A DNA stretch of 64,000 bases from Allomuricauda sp. (GCA_003712125.1 RHLF01000001.1:1302001-1366000); one strand, 5' to 3'. Positions 26,946 to 36,341 are shown, numbered from the stretch's first letter. Numbers and translations are program-made. The notes: generated from the sequence alone by a model not told the origin.

Positions 26946-28803
26946 ACTCGTTTATCTTGAAGGGTTTGCCACTGAAAGGTTTGGCATACTCATGTTCGAG
27001 TGTTTTTTCGAGCATTTTCTTCTCCAGGTCCTTTCTGGTTACATTGCCTTTGATATATTTTTCAATCATTAGCGAAGCTATGTGACCTGCATAACGAGCT
27101 CCATAATAGCCATTTTCTATGTAGACGGCTATGGCAATTTTCGGATTTTCAACAGGGGCGAAAGCCACAAAAACGGAGTGATCCGTCAATTGAACACGTT
27201 CACCATCAATTCGGGTAAAATTTTCAACGGTACCCGTTTTTCCAGCAATTTGAATTTCGGGAATTCGAATCCATTTTGCCGTACCATATTTGTAAACATT
27301 GGTCATTCCTTCGATTACGGGCTCAAAATGTTCTTTGTCGATGGTGGTATAGCGTATCTCAGTAAACTTACTGTCAATGGTATTCGACCCACCTATTCTT
27401 TTAATAATATGTGGGGTAAAGAAATAACCCCTGTTTGCAATGGCAGCAGTCATGTTGGCCAATTGTAAAGGGGTGGCTGCAACCTCACCTTGCCCTATTG
27501 AGTTTGAAATGATAGTTGATGAGGCCCAACTACCATTGCCATACCATTTATCATAGAAAGCTTCGCCAGGGATTCTTCCGGGTCTACCTGTAGGAATATC
27601 GGTACCTAGATAATTGCCAAGCCCAAAGCTGCGCATATGATTTTCCCATACCCTGATTCCTTCATCCGTGGTCTGATATTTACCAAATATCTTTCTAAAG
27701 GTACCGGCAAAATAGGCATTGCAAGATCTGAATATTCCCGAATTCATATTTCGAACCCCACCGCCGCAGTGACAACCTCTTTTTTTGTTGCCGACGTAAA
27801 AGCCGTTGTAACAGGTGAATTTCGTTTTGGAATCTATGACCCCCTCTTGAAGCCCAACTAGGGCATTTAGGGCCTTAAAAGGTGACCCAGGAGAAGGTTC
27901 AGCTAATATTGAACGGTCCCACGTGGGTTTTGCAATAGAATCATAATGTAATTTGGTGTAATTGGCCGAACGTTTGCGTCCAACAAGAAGCGATGGGTCA
28001 TAGGTAGGGCCTGATATCATCGATAAGATTTCCCCGGTACTGGGCTCCAAAGCCACGATACCTCCTCGCTTACCGTGCATGAGTTGCTCACCATATTCTT
28101 GAAGTGCCTTGTCAAGTGTCAATTGAACTTCCTTGCCTTGCTCTGGCAAGGTGTCAAGTTTACCTTCCTTATAGGCTCCGATATCACGATTAAAACGGTC
28201 TTTTTGAATGTGTTTGACGCCTTTTCGACCTCTTAAAATATCCTCATATTGTTTTTCTACTCCGGTACGACCCTTGAGTTCTCCCGCTACATAATACGGA
28301 TTTGCCTGTAAATCCCTTTCATTTACCTCACTAATATAGCCAAGGACATTCGCAGCACTTGAGGTGTCGTAAAATCGTAGCGAACGTTTTTGGATATAAA
28401 ATCCATCAAAATGACGCATTTTTTCTTGAAGTCGCGCATAATCTTCTTTTGAAAGTTGGGGTACCAAAACAGATGGAAGTCTTGGAGAGTAAATGCGCGC
28501 CTTTTTCATTTTTGAAACAAAGTCACTTTTTTCGATGCCCAGGAGGTTGCAAAACGAAAGTGTATCCAAGGGTTGTACCTCTCTTGGGATGACCATGACA
28601 TCGTAAGCAGGTTGATTGCCTACCAACAATTCACCATTTCTATCATAAATGTAACCCCGTTCAGGGTAGTCATAGACCTTTTTGATGGCAGGATCTTCGA
28701 GTATTTGATTGGGTGAAAAACTAAATAATTGCAAATAGGAAAGCCTGCCCATGAAGGTCACTCCAATAATTATGATTATTGAGGATAAAAGCAGTTTTTT
28801 CAT
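26935..28803 (-). CDS. mrdA: Penicillin-binding protein 2 (transpeptidase)
   Basis: A 622-residue class B PBP that cross-links new side-wall peptidoglycan. There is one N-terminal membrane anchor (LLLSSIIIIIGVTFMG), a PBP dimerisation domain with YPERGYIYDRNGELL near residue 50, and a transpeptidase domain with SPFK (nucleophile Ser near 305), SCNAYF (SxN motif) and AGKTGT near 520. Several Cys around KKRGCHCGGGV just after the SxxK region fit the zinc-site insertion reported for some PBP2 proteins, but metal binding here is inferred. Elongasome context on both sides. Confidence 0.95.
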   Translation of the reverse strand: MKKLLLSSIIIIIGVTFMGRLSYLQLFSFSPNQILEDPAIKKVYDYPERGYIYDRNGELLVGNQPAYDVMVIPREVQPLDTLSFCNLLGIEKSDFVSKMKKARIYSPRLPSVLVPQLSKEDYARLQEKMRHFDGFYIQKRSLRFYDTSSAANVLGYISEVNERDLQANPYYVAGELKGRTGVEKQYEDILRGRKGVKHIQKDRFNRDIGAYKEGKLDTLPEQGKEVQLTLDKALQEYGEQLMHGKRGGIVALEPSTGEILSMISGPTYDPSLLVGRKRSANYTKLHYDSIAKPTWDRSILAEPSPGSPFKALNALVGLQEGVIDSKTKFTCYNGFYVGNKKRGCHCGGGVRNMNSGIFRSCNAYFAGTFRKIFGKYQTTDEGIRVWENHMRSFGLGNYLGTDIPTGRPGRIPGEAFYDKWYGNGSWASSTIISNSIGQGEVAATPLQLANMTAAIANRGYFFTPHIIKRIGGSNTIDSKFTEIRYTTIDKEHFEPVIEGMTNVYKYGTAKWIRIPEIQIAGKTGTVENFTRIDGERVQLTDHSVFVAFAPVENPKIAIAVYIENGYYGARYAGHIASLMIEKYIKGNVTRKDLEKKMLEKTLEHEYAKPFSGKPFKINEYEW

Positions 28804-28859
28804 ACCCTAATTTTTCTGAGATCTATGCGCTTTAATGTAATAACGCCAATGAATCCCAA

Positions 28860-29366
28860 TTATTCACTCTGCGGTGCAAATAGTGAACTGAAAAGCAAGC
28901 ACACAAAGAGTGTCAATATACTTGTCATCACTAGTTTCTTCAAAAGTAACAGTATATGGGAAAAACTTAAAATTTCTATCCCAAAGAAAATCAAATGATG
29001 GGCGACAATTAAGAATGACAGGAAAGTGATGCGTTGAACCCGGGTAGTATTTTTGAAGGAAAAGGTTTGAAATTCGTAATTGATTCCAAAACAAAATCGC
29101 ATGATCAAAGGTCTCAAATAGGCAATGGTCAATGTTGCCAAGGCATGTATTGCCATCGAGTCAGAAAAGATGTCGATTACAAAGCCCAAAGAAAAGGCCA
29201 CAATCATAAATACGGCCCTATTTTTTCGAATGGGATACCAATACAGGAATATGATATAGATCATCGGATTGATAAACCCTAAAAAGTTCATATGGTTGAA
29301 AATCAGAACTTGACCCAGAACCAGCAATACAAAGCGTACGATATTGATTGCTAACTGACTATTCAT
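28860..29366 (-). CDS. mreD: Rod shape-determining protein MreD
   Basis: A 168-residue protein with five to six hydrophobic helices, matching MreD topology; the sequence FINPMIYIIFLYWYPI and the FSLGFVIDIFSDS segment are recognisable. It links MreC to the PBP2-RodA complex. It overlaps mreC by 8 nt and precedes mrdA by 56 nt. The family is weakly conserved, so synteny carries much of the assignment. Confidence 0.9.
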   Translation of the reverse strand: MNSQLAINIVRFVLLVLGQVLIFNHMNFLGFINPMIYIIFLYWYPIRKNRAVFMIVAFSLGFVIDIFSDSMAIHALATLTIAYLRPLIMRFCFGINYEFQTFSFKNTTRVQRITFLSFLIVAHHLIFFGIEILSFSHILLLLKKLVMTSILTLFVCLLFSSLFAPQSE

Positions 29367-30180
29367 TGCCTTGTTTGGTTTTGTCTTGCAAATCCAGTAT
29401 CTCGTCTTTGTTCAAGTTGTTGATGATATAGATGTTTTTAAGGTTGGCCATATCATTAAATAAGGCCACATCTATATTGTAAAAGCTCTTGGAGGTATTC
29501 AAGTCGTATTTTTTGATGGTCCCAATGGGTATGTCTTCAGGAAAAATACTTGACATTCCACCAGTGATGATGGTATCTCCTATAACCAAAGGCACCAATC
29601 TTGGTATGTCAACGAGTTGTACAACATCATATCGATTGCCATCCCATACCAATGATCCAAAATAATCGGTATTCTTAATTTTGGCATTGATATTGGAATT
29701 GGAATTTAAAATACTCTGAACCGTAGCAAAGTTTTTGGAGGTATTTTCCACAATTCCCAAAATGCCCTCCGAGGTGATTACCCCCATATCGGGTTGCACA
29801 CCTTGTTCTTCTCCCAAATTGATGGTAATGTAGTTTCGAGTTGCAGCATAACTGTTTTTTATGATACGCCCCTTGATAACATTAAATTGAATTTGGGCGG
29901 TGTCAACTGGAATCGCTAATTCATCGGAACGATTGAAAAGCATTTTCCGCAACCTCGTATTTTCCTCAACCAATCGGTTATTTTCGGCCCGAAGCTGAAA
30001 ATAGGAGGAAACACTATTGGACACATTATATAGTCTTCCCGAAACCCATTTTGAAGAATTGAACAATTTTGATTGGTGGTAGCTGCGCGATTGCACTGTA
30101 AGGGCCACTCCAATGATGGTCAAAAACAAAAAGAGAACTGAATTTCGATAACGAATAAAAAAGTTGATTATCTGTTGCAT
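29359..30180 (-). CDS. mreC: Rod shape-determining protein MreC
   Basis: A 273-residue bitopic protein: N-terminal helix (SVLFLFLTIIGVALTV), a coiled coil at about residues 60-85 (LRAENNRLVEENTRLRKML), then the two beta-barrel domains, with GRIIKNSYAATRNYITINLG and GIVENTSKNFATVQSILNS. It organises the elongasome in the periplasm. It follows mreB by 43 nt and overlaps mreD by 8 nt. Confidence 0.94.
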   Translation of the reverse strand: MQQIINFFIRYRNSVLFLFLTIIGVALTVQSRSYHQSKLFNSSKWVSGRLYNVSNSVSSYFQLRAENNRLVEENTRLRKMLFNRSDELAIPVDTAQIQFNVIKGRIIKNSYAATRNYITINLGEEQGVQPDMGVITSEGILGIVENTSKNFATVQSILNSNSNINAKIKNTDYFGSLVWDGNRYDVVQLVDIPRLVPLVIGDTIITGGMSSIFPEDIPIGTIKKYDLNTSKSFYNIDVALFNDMANLKNIYIINNLNKDEILDLQDKTKQGNE

Positions 30181-30223
30181 TCAGAATCTTTTTTCGAGTG
30201 AACGAAAAGCTGTAGTGAAAAAG

Positions 30224-31252
30224 CTACTTGATCAAAATGTTCTTATAGCGTTCTAAATTTTTGAGCGCAATACCGGTACCTCTTACTACGGCACGGAGAG
30301 GGTCTTCTGCAATATAAACAGGAAGGTCCGTTTTTTGGCTTAGTCTTCGATCCAGACCTCGAAGCATGGATCCTCCGCCAGCTAGATAAATACCTGTGTT
30401 ATAGATATCCGCTGCTAATTCTGGGGGAGTCTGTGACAGTGTTTCCATGACAGCATCTTCTACCCTTAAAATACTTTTATCAAGTGCTTTGGCAATTTCA
30501 CGATAGGAAATTGAAACCTGTTTTGGTTTTCCAGTCAGTAGGTCTCTTCCTTGAATTTGTTTATCCTCTGGAGGAGATTTTAAGTCCTCAATTGCTGAAC
30601 CAATTTCGATTTTAATGGCCTCTGCGGTGCTTTCACCAACGTAAAGGTTGTGTTGGGTGCGCATGTAATAGATGATATCATTTGTGAACACATCACCCGC
30701 AATTTTTACAGATTTGTCGCACACAATACCGCCGAGGGCAATAACGGCTATTTCAGTGGTACCTCCACCGATATCAACAATCATATTTCCTTTGGGCTGC
30801 ATGATGTCCAAACCAATACCTATAGCAGCTGCCATGGGCTCGTGGATCAAGTATACTTCCTTGCCATTTACCCGTTCAGCTGATTCGCGAACTGCTCGCA
30901 TTTCCACCTCAGTGATTCCAGAAGGAATACAGATCACCATTCGAAGGGCGGGAGGGAACCATTTTTTCTTCAAAGCCGGGATGTTCTTGATGAACATGTT
31001 GATCATCTTTTCAGAGGCATCAAAATCAGCGATGACCCCATCTTTGAGGGGTCTAATGGTTTTTATGTTTTCATGGGTTTTCCCCTGCATCATATTTGCC
31101 TCTCGACCAACGGCGATAATCTTACCAGTGACGCGATCCCTGGCCACAATGGAAGGGCTATCGACAACCACTTTATCTAAATGTATGATGAGGGTGTTTG
31201 CAGTACCAAGGTCGATGGCAATCTCCTCGGTCATGAAATCAAAAAATCCCAT
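30224..31252 (-). CDS. mreB: Actin-like rod shape protein MreB
   Basis: A 342-residue bacterial actin that guides side-wall synthesis. The ATPase motifs are present: IDLGTANT (phosphate 1), IVDIGGGTTEIAVI (phosphate 2) and IYLAGGGSMLRGLD (adenosine loop). Length is normal. It heads the mreBCD-mrdA-rodA operon. A -7 element lies only 22 nt upstream of the start, so the operon can be transcribed independently of purH. Confidence 0.97.
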   Translation of the reverse strand: MGFFDFMTEEIAIDLGTANTLIIHLDKVVVDSPSIVARDRVTGKIIAVGREANMMQGKTHENIKTIRPLKDGVIADFDASEKMINMFIKNIPALKKKWFPPALRMVICIPSGITEVEMRAVRESAERVNGKEVYLIHEPMAAAIGIGLDIMQPKGNMIVDIGGGTTEIAVIALGGIVCDKSVKIAGDVFTNDIIYYMRTQHNLYVGESTAEAIKIEIGSAIEDLKSPPEDKQIQGRDLLTGKPKQVSISYREIAKALDKSILRVEDAVMETLSQTPPELAADIYNTGIYLAGGGSMLRGLDRRLSQKTDLPVYIAEDPLRAVVRGTGIALKNLERYKNILIK

Positions 31253-31274
31253 AGGCTTAATTCAGGTTTACCGG

Positions 31275-31282
31275 CAAAAGTA
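31275..31282 (-). promoter_or_regulatory. -7 element of the mreB operon
   Basis: TACTTTTG on the minus strand fits TAnnTTTG and lies in the 36-nt gap between purH and mreB, 22 nt before the ATG. No matching -33 element is obvious, and the expected position lies inside the purH coding end. Confidence 0.5.
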
Positions 31283-31288
31283 GTAAAA

Positions 31289-32818
31289 TTAATGCTTAAA
31301 ATGACGGGTACCTGTCATGACCATCGAGACGCCATTTTCATTGCAAAAATCGATACTTAGTTGATCCTTAATTGATCCCCCTGGCTGAATTACACTTGAT
31401 ATCCCTGCCTTGGAAGCAATCTCAACGCAATCCGGAAATGGAAAAAATGCATCACTCGCCATTACTGCGCCCTGCAACCCGAACTTAAAATGGTTTGCCT
31501 TGTGGATGGCCTGGTTCAGGGCATCAACCCGCGAAGTCTGCCCCGTACCACTGGCGCAGAGTTGTTTGTTCTTGGCCAAAACAATAGTATTGCTTTTGGT
31601 GTGCTTACAAATTTTGGAGGCGAACAATAGGTCTTCCAATTCTTGTTGGGTGGGTTGTTTATCGGTTTTGAATTCAAGTCCTTCCTTAGTATCGGTCTTC
31701 GCATCTTTTTCTTGGAGTAGCGCACCGTTCAAGCACGTCCGGACTAACATTTGCGGAAGTGCTACAGGTTTCTGAACCAATAAAATTCGGTTTTTCTTTC
31801 CCTTCAAAATTTCTAGGGCCTTTACTGAATATGCAGGTGCAATTACCACTTCACAGAAAAGCTTATGAATCTCATCGGCTGTTTCTGCATCTATTTCAGT
31901 ATTGGAAATTAGAATACCGCCAAATGCAGAAACGGGGTCTCCGGCCAGTGCATCAATATAGGCTTGCAATATTGAAGAACGCGTGGCAAGACCACATGCA
32001 TTGTTGTGCTTTAATATGGCAAATGTAGGTTCGTCGTTCTTGAATTCTTCCATCAAATTAACGGCAGCATCAATATCCAACAGGTTGTTGTAGGAAAGCT
32101 CCTTGCCATGGAGTTTGTCAAACATGGCTTCTAGATCGCCAAAGAAAAATCCCTTTTGATGCGGATTCTCTCCATAACGCAATACCATACCTTGAGTCTC
32201 ACTAATTTTTAATGCCGCCTGTTCATGATCCGCATTGAAATAATTAAAAATGGCCGCGTCATAGTGCGAAGAAATATTAAAGGCCTTGGTGGCGAACCAC
32301 TTTCGCTCTTCAAGACTGGTTGCTCCCTTGCCTTCGGAAATAACCTCCAAAAATCTTTGGTAATCTTCCATTGACGATACACAAAGAACATCCTTGTAGT
32401 TCTTTGCAGCTGCCCGAATCAACGAAATGCCACCAATATCAATTTTTTCGATAATATCTTGATTGGAGGCTCCGCTGGCCACTGTTTTTTCGAACGGATA
32501 CAAATCAACGATGACGATATCCACTTGGGGGATATCAAATTCTTCCATTTGTGCGACATCACCACTGTGATCCTGTCGGTTCAAAATACCCCCGAACACC
32601 TTGGGGTGTAATGTTTTTACCCTTCCACCCAATATGGATGGATAGTCCGTGACTTGTTCAACGGGAATAACATTAATACCCAATTCCCTAATGAATTTTT
32701 CAGTGCCTCCTGTAGAATAGAGGGTTACACCCAATTCGTCCAATTTTTTGACGATGGGTTCAAGGCCATCCTTGTGAAAAACGGAAATCAATGCCGAACC
32801 GGCTTTTTTTGTTGCCAT
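31289..32818 (-). CDS. purH: Bifunctional AICAR transformylase / IMP cyclohydrolase
   Basis: A 509-residue enzyme for the last two steps of IMP synthesis. The N-terminal MGS-like cyclohydrolase domain (about 1-130, with STGGTEKFIRE and GGRVKTLHPKVFGGIL) is followed by the AICAR formyltransferase domain with the catalytic Lys-His pair in AILKHNNACGLA near residue 267 and the C-terminal FPFPDCVEIA. Length matches the family. It has its own promoter at 32847-32879 and precedes mreB by 36 nt. Confidence 0.97.
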   Translation of the reverse strand: MATKKAGSALISVFHKDGLEPIVKKLDELGVTLYSTGGTEKFIRELGINVIPVEQVTDYPSILGGRVKTLHPKVFGGILNRQDHSGDVAQMEEFDIPQVDIVIVDLYPFEKTVASGASNQDIIEKIDIGGISLIRAAAKNYKDVLCVSSMEDYQRFLEVISEGKGATSLEERKWFATKAFNISSHYDAAIFNYFNADHEQAALKISETQGMVLRYGENPHQKGFFFGDLEAMFDKLHGKELSYNNLLDIDAAVNLMEEFKNDEPTFAILKHNNACGLATRSSILQAYIDALAGDPVSAFGGILISNTEIDAETADEIHKLFCEVVIAPAYSVKALEILKGKKNRILLVQKPVALPQMLVRTCLNGALLQEKDAKTDTKEGLEFKTDKQPTQQELEDLLFASKICKHTKSNTIVLAKNKQLCASGTGQTSRVDALNQAIHKANHFKFGLQGAVMASDAFFPFPDCVEIASKAGISSVIQPGGSIKDQLSIDFCNENGVSMVMTGTRHFKH

Positions 32819-32846
32819 GAAGTTTTAGATTCAAAAAGTAAAGCTT

Positions 32847-32879
32847 CAAAAATAGCCCAATCAGGGGTATGATAAACAA
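32847..32879 (-). promoter_or_regulatory. Promoter of purH
   Basis: On the minus strand TTG (32879-32877) and TATTTTTG (32854-32847) are separated by 22 nt, fitting the flavobacterial -33/-7 consensus. Transcription would start near 32840, about 22 nt before the ATG at 32818. No purine-riboswitch fold is visible in so short a leader. Confidence 0.65.
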
Positions 32880-32906
32880 GAGATTATCAACAAAAAAGGG
32901 GAAGTT

Positions 32907-33359
32907 TTAAAGAATTTGGGCGACCTGTTGGTTCACCCATTCCAAAAACCTTTCATCCTGTTCGGAAAAAGGGTCGGGTGTTTCTGAATCAATATCTATT
33001 TGACCTATGTTTTCCCCATTTTTAAATAGCGGAACTACAATTTCAGACTTGACCGATATGCTACATGCAATGTAGTTGTCTTGTGCTGCTACATCAGGAA
33101 CAACAAAATTTTGGTTGCTTTCGGCCACTTGTCCGCAAATGCCCTTTCCAAAGGGTATGACGGTATGGTCGGTGGGTTCCCCTACATAAGGGCCTAGTTT
33201 GAGTTCACGTTTGTCCCCATTTTTAAAATAAAACCCTACCCAATCATAGTAATCCACAGAGGATTGAAGCACTTCACAAATTGCTGTCATGGCAACCTCA
33301 GAATTGTGCTGATGCTCTTGGATGATTAATCCAACTTGCTTTTTTAAATCTTCAAACAT
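32907..33359 (-). CDS. GAF-domain protein related to free methionine-R-sulfoxide reductase
   Basis: A 150-residue single GAF domain of the fRMsr/YebR type, which reduces free methionine-(R)-sulfoxide. Conserved blocks are DYYDWVGFYF, GKGICGQVAE (Cys75), DNYIACS (Cys99) and GQIDIDSETPDPF. By comparison with E. coli YebR, Cys99 corresponds to the catalytic Cys118 and Cys75 to resolving Cys94, while the position of Cys84 is His65 here. So the reductase could still work with one resolving Cys, or it may be a sensor. It is monocistronic with no partner domain. Confidence 0.75.
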   Translation of the reverse strand: MFEDLKKQVGLIIQEHQHNSEVAMTAICEVLQSSVDYYDWVGFYFKNGDKRELKLGPYVGEPTDHTVIPFGKGICGQVAESNQNFVVPDVAAQDNYIACSISVKSEIVVPLFKNGENIGQIDIDSETPDPFSEQDERFLEWVNQQVAQIL

Positions 33360-33415
33360 TGTAATGGCCTTTTAGTTACAGTCGTATTTACCCTATCGAA
33401 CTATCTTAAGGACGG

Positions 33416-35776
33416 CTAATTTAAGGAGACCAGATGATTCTCTGATATTAATTCTCCAGATTTGGAGTACCCTTCGATATTGATTCTAATTTGCACCTCA
33501 CTTTCAACAGGCACCATGAGATGTAACAATCCGTCGGCGTGCGTTTCAGTGGTGGAAGTTTTCCAACCTAAAATGCCAAAATGCTTGAAACTGGTGGTAT
33601 TGGTATCAAAATATTGGGGGCGCTTAAAGGGTTTTGGGGTATCAAAACCGTTCGTTACCACAATTTCCTTACTTGTCATCTGGTAGTCGGGTAAGGGTCT
33701 GTTCTTATATTTTTCGTTGGTAAAGACTACGATGATCATACCGCAAGCATTGGGCCTGTCCCAATAGAGCTCGTCAATATGTTCCATTCGAAGTTCTTCA
33801 TAAGGGCTCAAATATTGATCATAAACCCCATCTAAAAGAATTGCAGGGAAAACCAGTCCACATCTTGAATTTCTTTTTGCTAATTGTATCGTCCCAGCCC
33901 TTCTGCCTTTAGCCCTTGGGCTTATTAAAATTGGATAAAAACCTTGTCTTCTAACAAAATCACGAATGGTTGTCATATCAGCAGTACTATCAATCTTGAT
34001 ACCCCGATAACCTGGAAAAAAACGTTCGTATTTTAATCTTTTAGCGGTGACTGTTACTTCGTCCAACTGTTGCGTATTTGCAGTGATTCCAATGAGTTCG
34101 GAACGCCTTTCCCCATGATCCTCAAGTTTATGGATGTCTTTGGTACGAAAACGATGCCGAAAGTTGGTAATGACCGGTTGAATGGTGTAGCTAAAATTGG
34201 CTTTATGGGGTTTGCCGTCTTCACCGATAAGCGAAAGACTCAATTTACTGCCCTTTGCCAGAACCAACTCCTCAAAACTAAATTTACCGTCAATCACATT
34301 GGTGTTTGACAAGAGCTCATTTTCTTTGGAATATAGAATGACACTCTTTGGGGTAACGTTTTCATTTACCTCAACAACGCCTTGTATCGCACCGGTATAT
34401 GAATGCATTTCAGGTGACACCAGGTTTTTATTTAATATCGTTTTCCACCGATACTTGGGATTGGCCAAGATGCTTAGTTGATCCATGTCATTTAAGTCTC
34501 GAACGGCCTTAAATTCTTTGTTCCATAAGTTGCGCCATTGTGCACCAGGAAAATAAGCTTCCATATGTAGGGCGAAAAACGCGTTCTTTCTGAAACGCTC
34601 CGCTTTTGTTGCTCCTGGCAGAATCGAGATACTTACCTGCTGTTCTTTCGTTTCTGAAACGCCGTTATAGGACAGGGCGAGTTGAACCGAATCTGTTTGT
34701 TGTATGCTATTGGTGACCTCAAATTTTTTGTTTCTAAAATCAGTTTGGTGATAAACCAACCGTTCGGCATGAACTATTCCTTTGGTGTCAATAATACTTA
34801 ACGTATTGAACCCATTGAACAATAAATCATTGTTGATTTTAAATTGTGTTTTGCCCTTACGGTCAGGAATACCAACCGGAGTACCGATGATATTGCCATC
34901 CTTATGGATGTACAAACTAAGATTGTTTTGTTTTTTATCAATTCTGGTGTCTGTGATCTTTACCAAAATTTCTTGTTGATTTGGGTTTCTGGCAATCCCA
35001 AAAGCAACACCGGTTTTCTTCACCACTGGCAACTGTTTCGAAAAGGTTTCCCCCTCATGGAATACTTGTAAGTGATAGGGTTTTCCAAATTTTGGAACTA
35101 GTGAAAAGGAACCCACGCCATCAGAGTTCATCTGTATTTTTGAAATCCGTTTTTGGTTTTGGTCCATCAAAAGCACCGAGTCGGGTTGTAATGCCTTTCC
35201 CCTGGGGTCAACAATTCGTGCCGTGCAGGTTCCAAATACTCCTGAAATTAAACTTCCGCCTTCAGATGCAATGGTCACTTTAGGTTCTTCCCCTTTTTTG
35301 CGATACTCATAATTGGTAAAATCACCATTTGACAAATTCGTTATGAGTATCGGATACTTTGAAGAGTCATCTTCCTCCAAACCTTGCATTGACCCGGTAT
35401 AGGCCTGTAAGAAATACAATCCTGTGGTTAGGGTATTCGTTATGAAAAGATCACCGTTCCCCTGGCCATTTGTGTTCAGGATGGTTTTTTTGGCAATCAC
35501 ATTGCCTTCGCCATCAACCAGGTCTACAAGTACATACTCACTTTCCTCGCTCCGCTTATTTTTGGACTGATTGTATACATAGCTCTTAAACCAAATCGTT
35601 TCTCCGGTCAGGTATAGGGTCTTATTCAGATGCAAATGCACCGTCTTTCGATCTGTTTTAAAATAGTCTTGATACTGTTGAATGATTTTTGAAGCATCAT
35701 CCTTGTTTTGTTGGGCTGTGAGGTGAAGTTGGGCAACCGAGACAATTAAAAAGAAAATTTTTTTCAAGGTTAGCAT
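33416..35776 (-). CDS. Large secreted protein with macroglobulin-like and plug-like regions
   Basis: A 786-residue exported protein (signal peptide IFFLIVSVAQLHLTAQ). The N-terminal part (about 45-150) resembles the MG2-like fold of flavobacterial proteins that begin with LHLNKTLYLTGETIWFKSYV. A beta-sandwich repeat region follows (QGVVEVNENVTPKSVILYSK near 455), and near residue 565 TANTQQLDEVTVTAKRL resembles the TonB-box/plug start of TonB-dependent receptors. No 22-strand barrel follows, so it is not a complete receptor. Function is unknown; related proteins are usually annotated as TonB-dependent-receptor-plug or carboxypeptidase-regulatory-like. It is divergent from the HYC_CC_PP gene and shares a 91-nt upstream region with it. 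Confidence 0.6.
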   Translation of the reverse strand: MLTLKKIFFLIVSVAQLHLTAQQNKDDASKIIQQYQDYFKTDRKTVHLHLNKTLYLTGETIWFKSYVYNQSKNKRSEESEYVLVDLVDGEGNVIAKKTILNTNGQGNGDLFITNTLTTGLYFLQAYTGSMQGLEEDDSSKYPILITNLSNGDFTNYEYRKKGEEPKVTIASEGGSLISGVFGTCTARIVDPRGKALQPDSVLLMDQNQKRISKIQMNSDGVGSFSLVPKFGKPYHLQVFHEGETFSKQLPVVKKTGVAFGIARNPNQQEILVKITDTRIDKKQNNLSLYIHKDGNIIGTPVGIPDRKGKTQFKINNDLLFNGFNTLSIIDTKGIVHAERLVYHQTDFRNKKFEVTNSIQQTDSVQLALSYNGVSETKEQQVSISILPGATKAERFRKNAFFALHMEAYFPGAQWRNLWNKEFKAVRDLNDMDQLSILANPKYRWKTILNKNLVSPEMHSYTGAIQGVVEVNENVTPKSVILYSKENELLSNTNVIDGKFSFEELVLAKGSKLSLSLIGEDGKPHKANFSYTIQPVITNFRHRFRTKDIHKLEDHGERRSELIGITANTQQLDEVTVTAKRLKYERFFPGYRGIKIDSTADMTTIRDFVRRQGFYPILISPRAKGRRAGTIQLAKRNSRCGLVFPAILLDGVYDQYLSPYEELRMEHIDELYWDRPNACGMIIVVFTNEKYKNRPLPDYQMTSKEIVVTNGFDTPKPFKRPQYFDTNTTSFKHFGILGWKTSTTETHADGLLHLMVPVESEVQIRINIEGYSKSGELISENHLVSLN

Positions 35777-35854
35777 TTTTCTTGAAGTTAACTTTTTACA
35801 TCCATCATTTTCAAAAACTACTGTTAAAGTGTTAAAAATTAAGGGGTTTCAAAG

Positions 35855-35862
35855 TATCTTTG
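35855..35862 (+). promoter_or_regulatory. -7 element directly upstream of the HYC_CC_PP gene
   Basis: TATCTTTG fits TAnnTTTG and ends 5 nt before a GTG codon at 35868, so the transcript would be leaderless or nearly so. No strong -33 TTTG is visible 17-23 nt upstream. The ATG at 35829 lies upstream of this box and cannot be used by this transcript. Confidence 0.5.
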
Positions 35863-35867
35863 TGTTA

Positions 35868-36269
35868 GTGAAAAGTGTTACGGCAAAAATATTAAGTCCC
35901 ATATTGGCAATGCTGGTGCTGGTTTCTACGGTTTCTTGGACTGTAGACAAACACCTTTGTATGGGGCGTGTCATGGATGTGGCTATTTTTTCTAGTGCCA
36001 ATGATTGTGGTATGGAAACCGCAATGCAAGCTTTAGGTGAAAAAGAAAATCTCTGCTGTGATGATGAGTCGTTCACCATGCAGGGTCAAGATGAATTAAA
36101 GTTGGGTTTCCATGATTTTGAACTTGACCAGCAAATTTTTCTTGCCACCTTCACTTTTACGTACCTGAATCGCTTTCAAGAAAAGGAGCCTAAAGTTCCT
36201 GATACGATATATCCACCCCCCTTACTGGTATACGATTATACCACTCTTTTTGAGGTTTATTTGATTTGA
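35868..36269 (+). CDS. HYC_CC_PP family small envelope protein
   Basis: A 133-residue protein of the Bacteroidota HYC_CC_PP type, named for its conserved motifs. Here they read KHLC (Cys31), LCCDDE (Cys63-Cys64) and PPPLLV near the end, with a further Cys47. An N-terminal hydrophobic segment (ILSPILAMLVLVSTVSW) acts as signal or anchor. The family function is unknown; His/Cys spacing and company with HMA proteins suggest metal binding. I prefer the GTG at 35868 over the ATG at 35829, because the -7 element at 35855-35862 lies between them. It is first of a five-gene plus-strand cluster. Confidence 0.72.
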   Translation: MKSVTAKILSPILAMLVLVSTVSWTVDKHLCMGRVMDVAIFSSANDCGMETAMQALGEKENLCCDDESFTMQGQDELKLGFHDFELDQQIFLATFTFTYLNRFQEKEPKVPDTIYPPPLLVYDYTTLFEVYLI

Positions 36270-36341
36270 TTGATGTTGTTTTCCTAAGACTATTTCTGAC
36301 TTAGCAGAAATAAAAAACAAGGTCTATCAAATTAAAATTCA

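Noticed and set aside
36292-36311. Hairpin ATTTCTG/CAGAAAT after the HYC_CC_PP gene as a terminator
   Set aside because: The stem is A+T-rich and is followed by A, not T, so it does not fit an intrinsic terminator on the plus strand.
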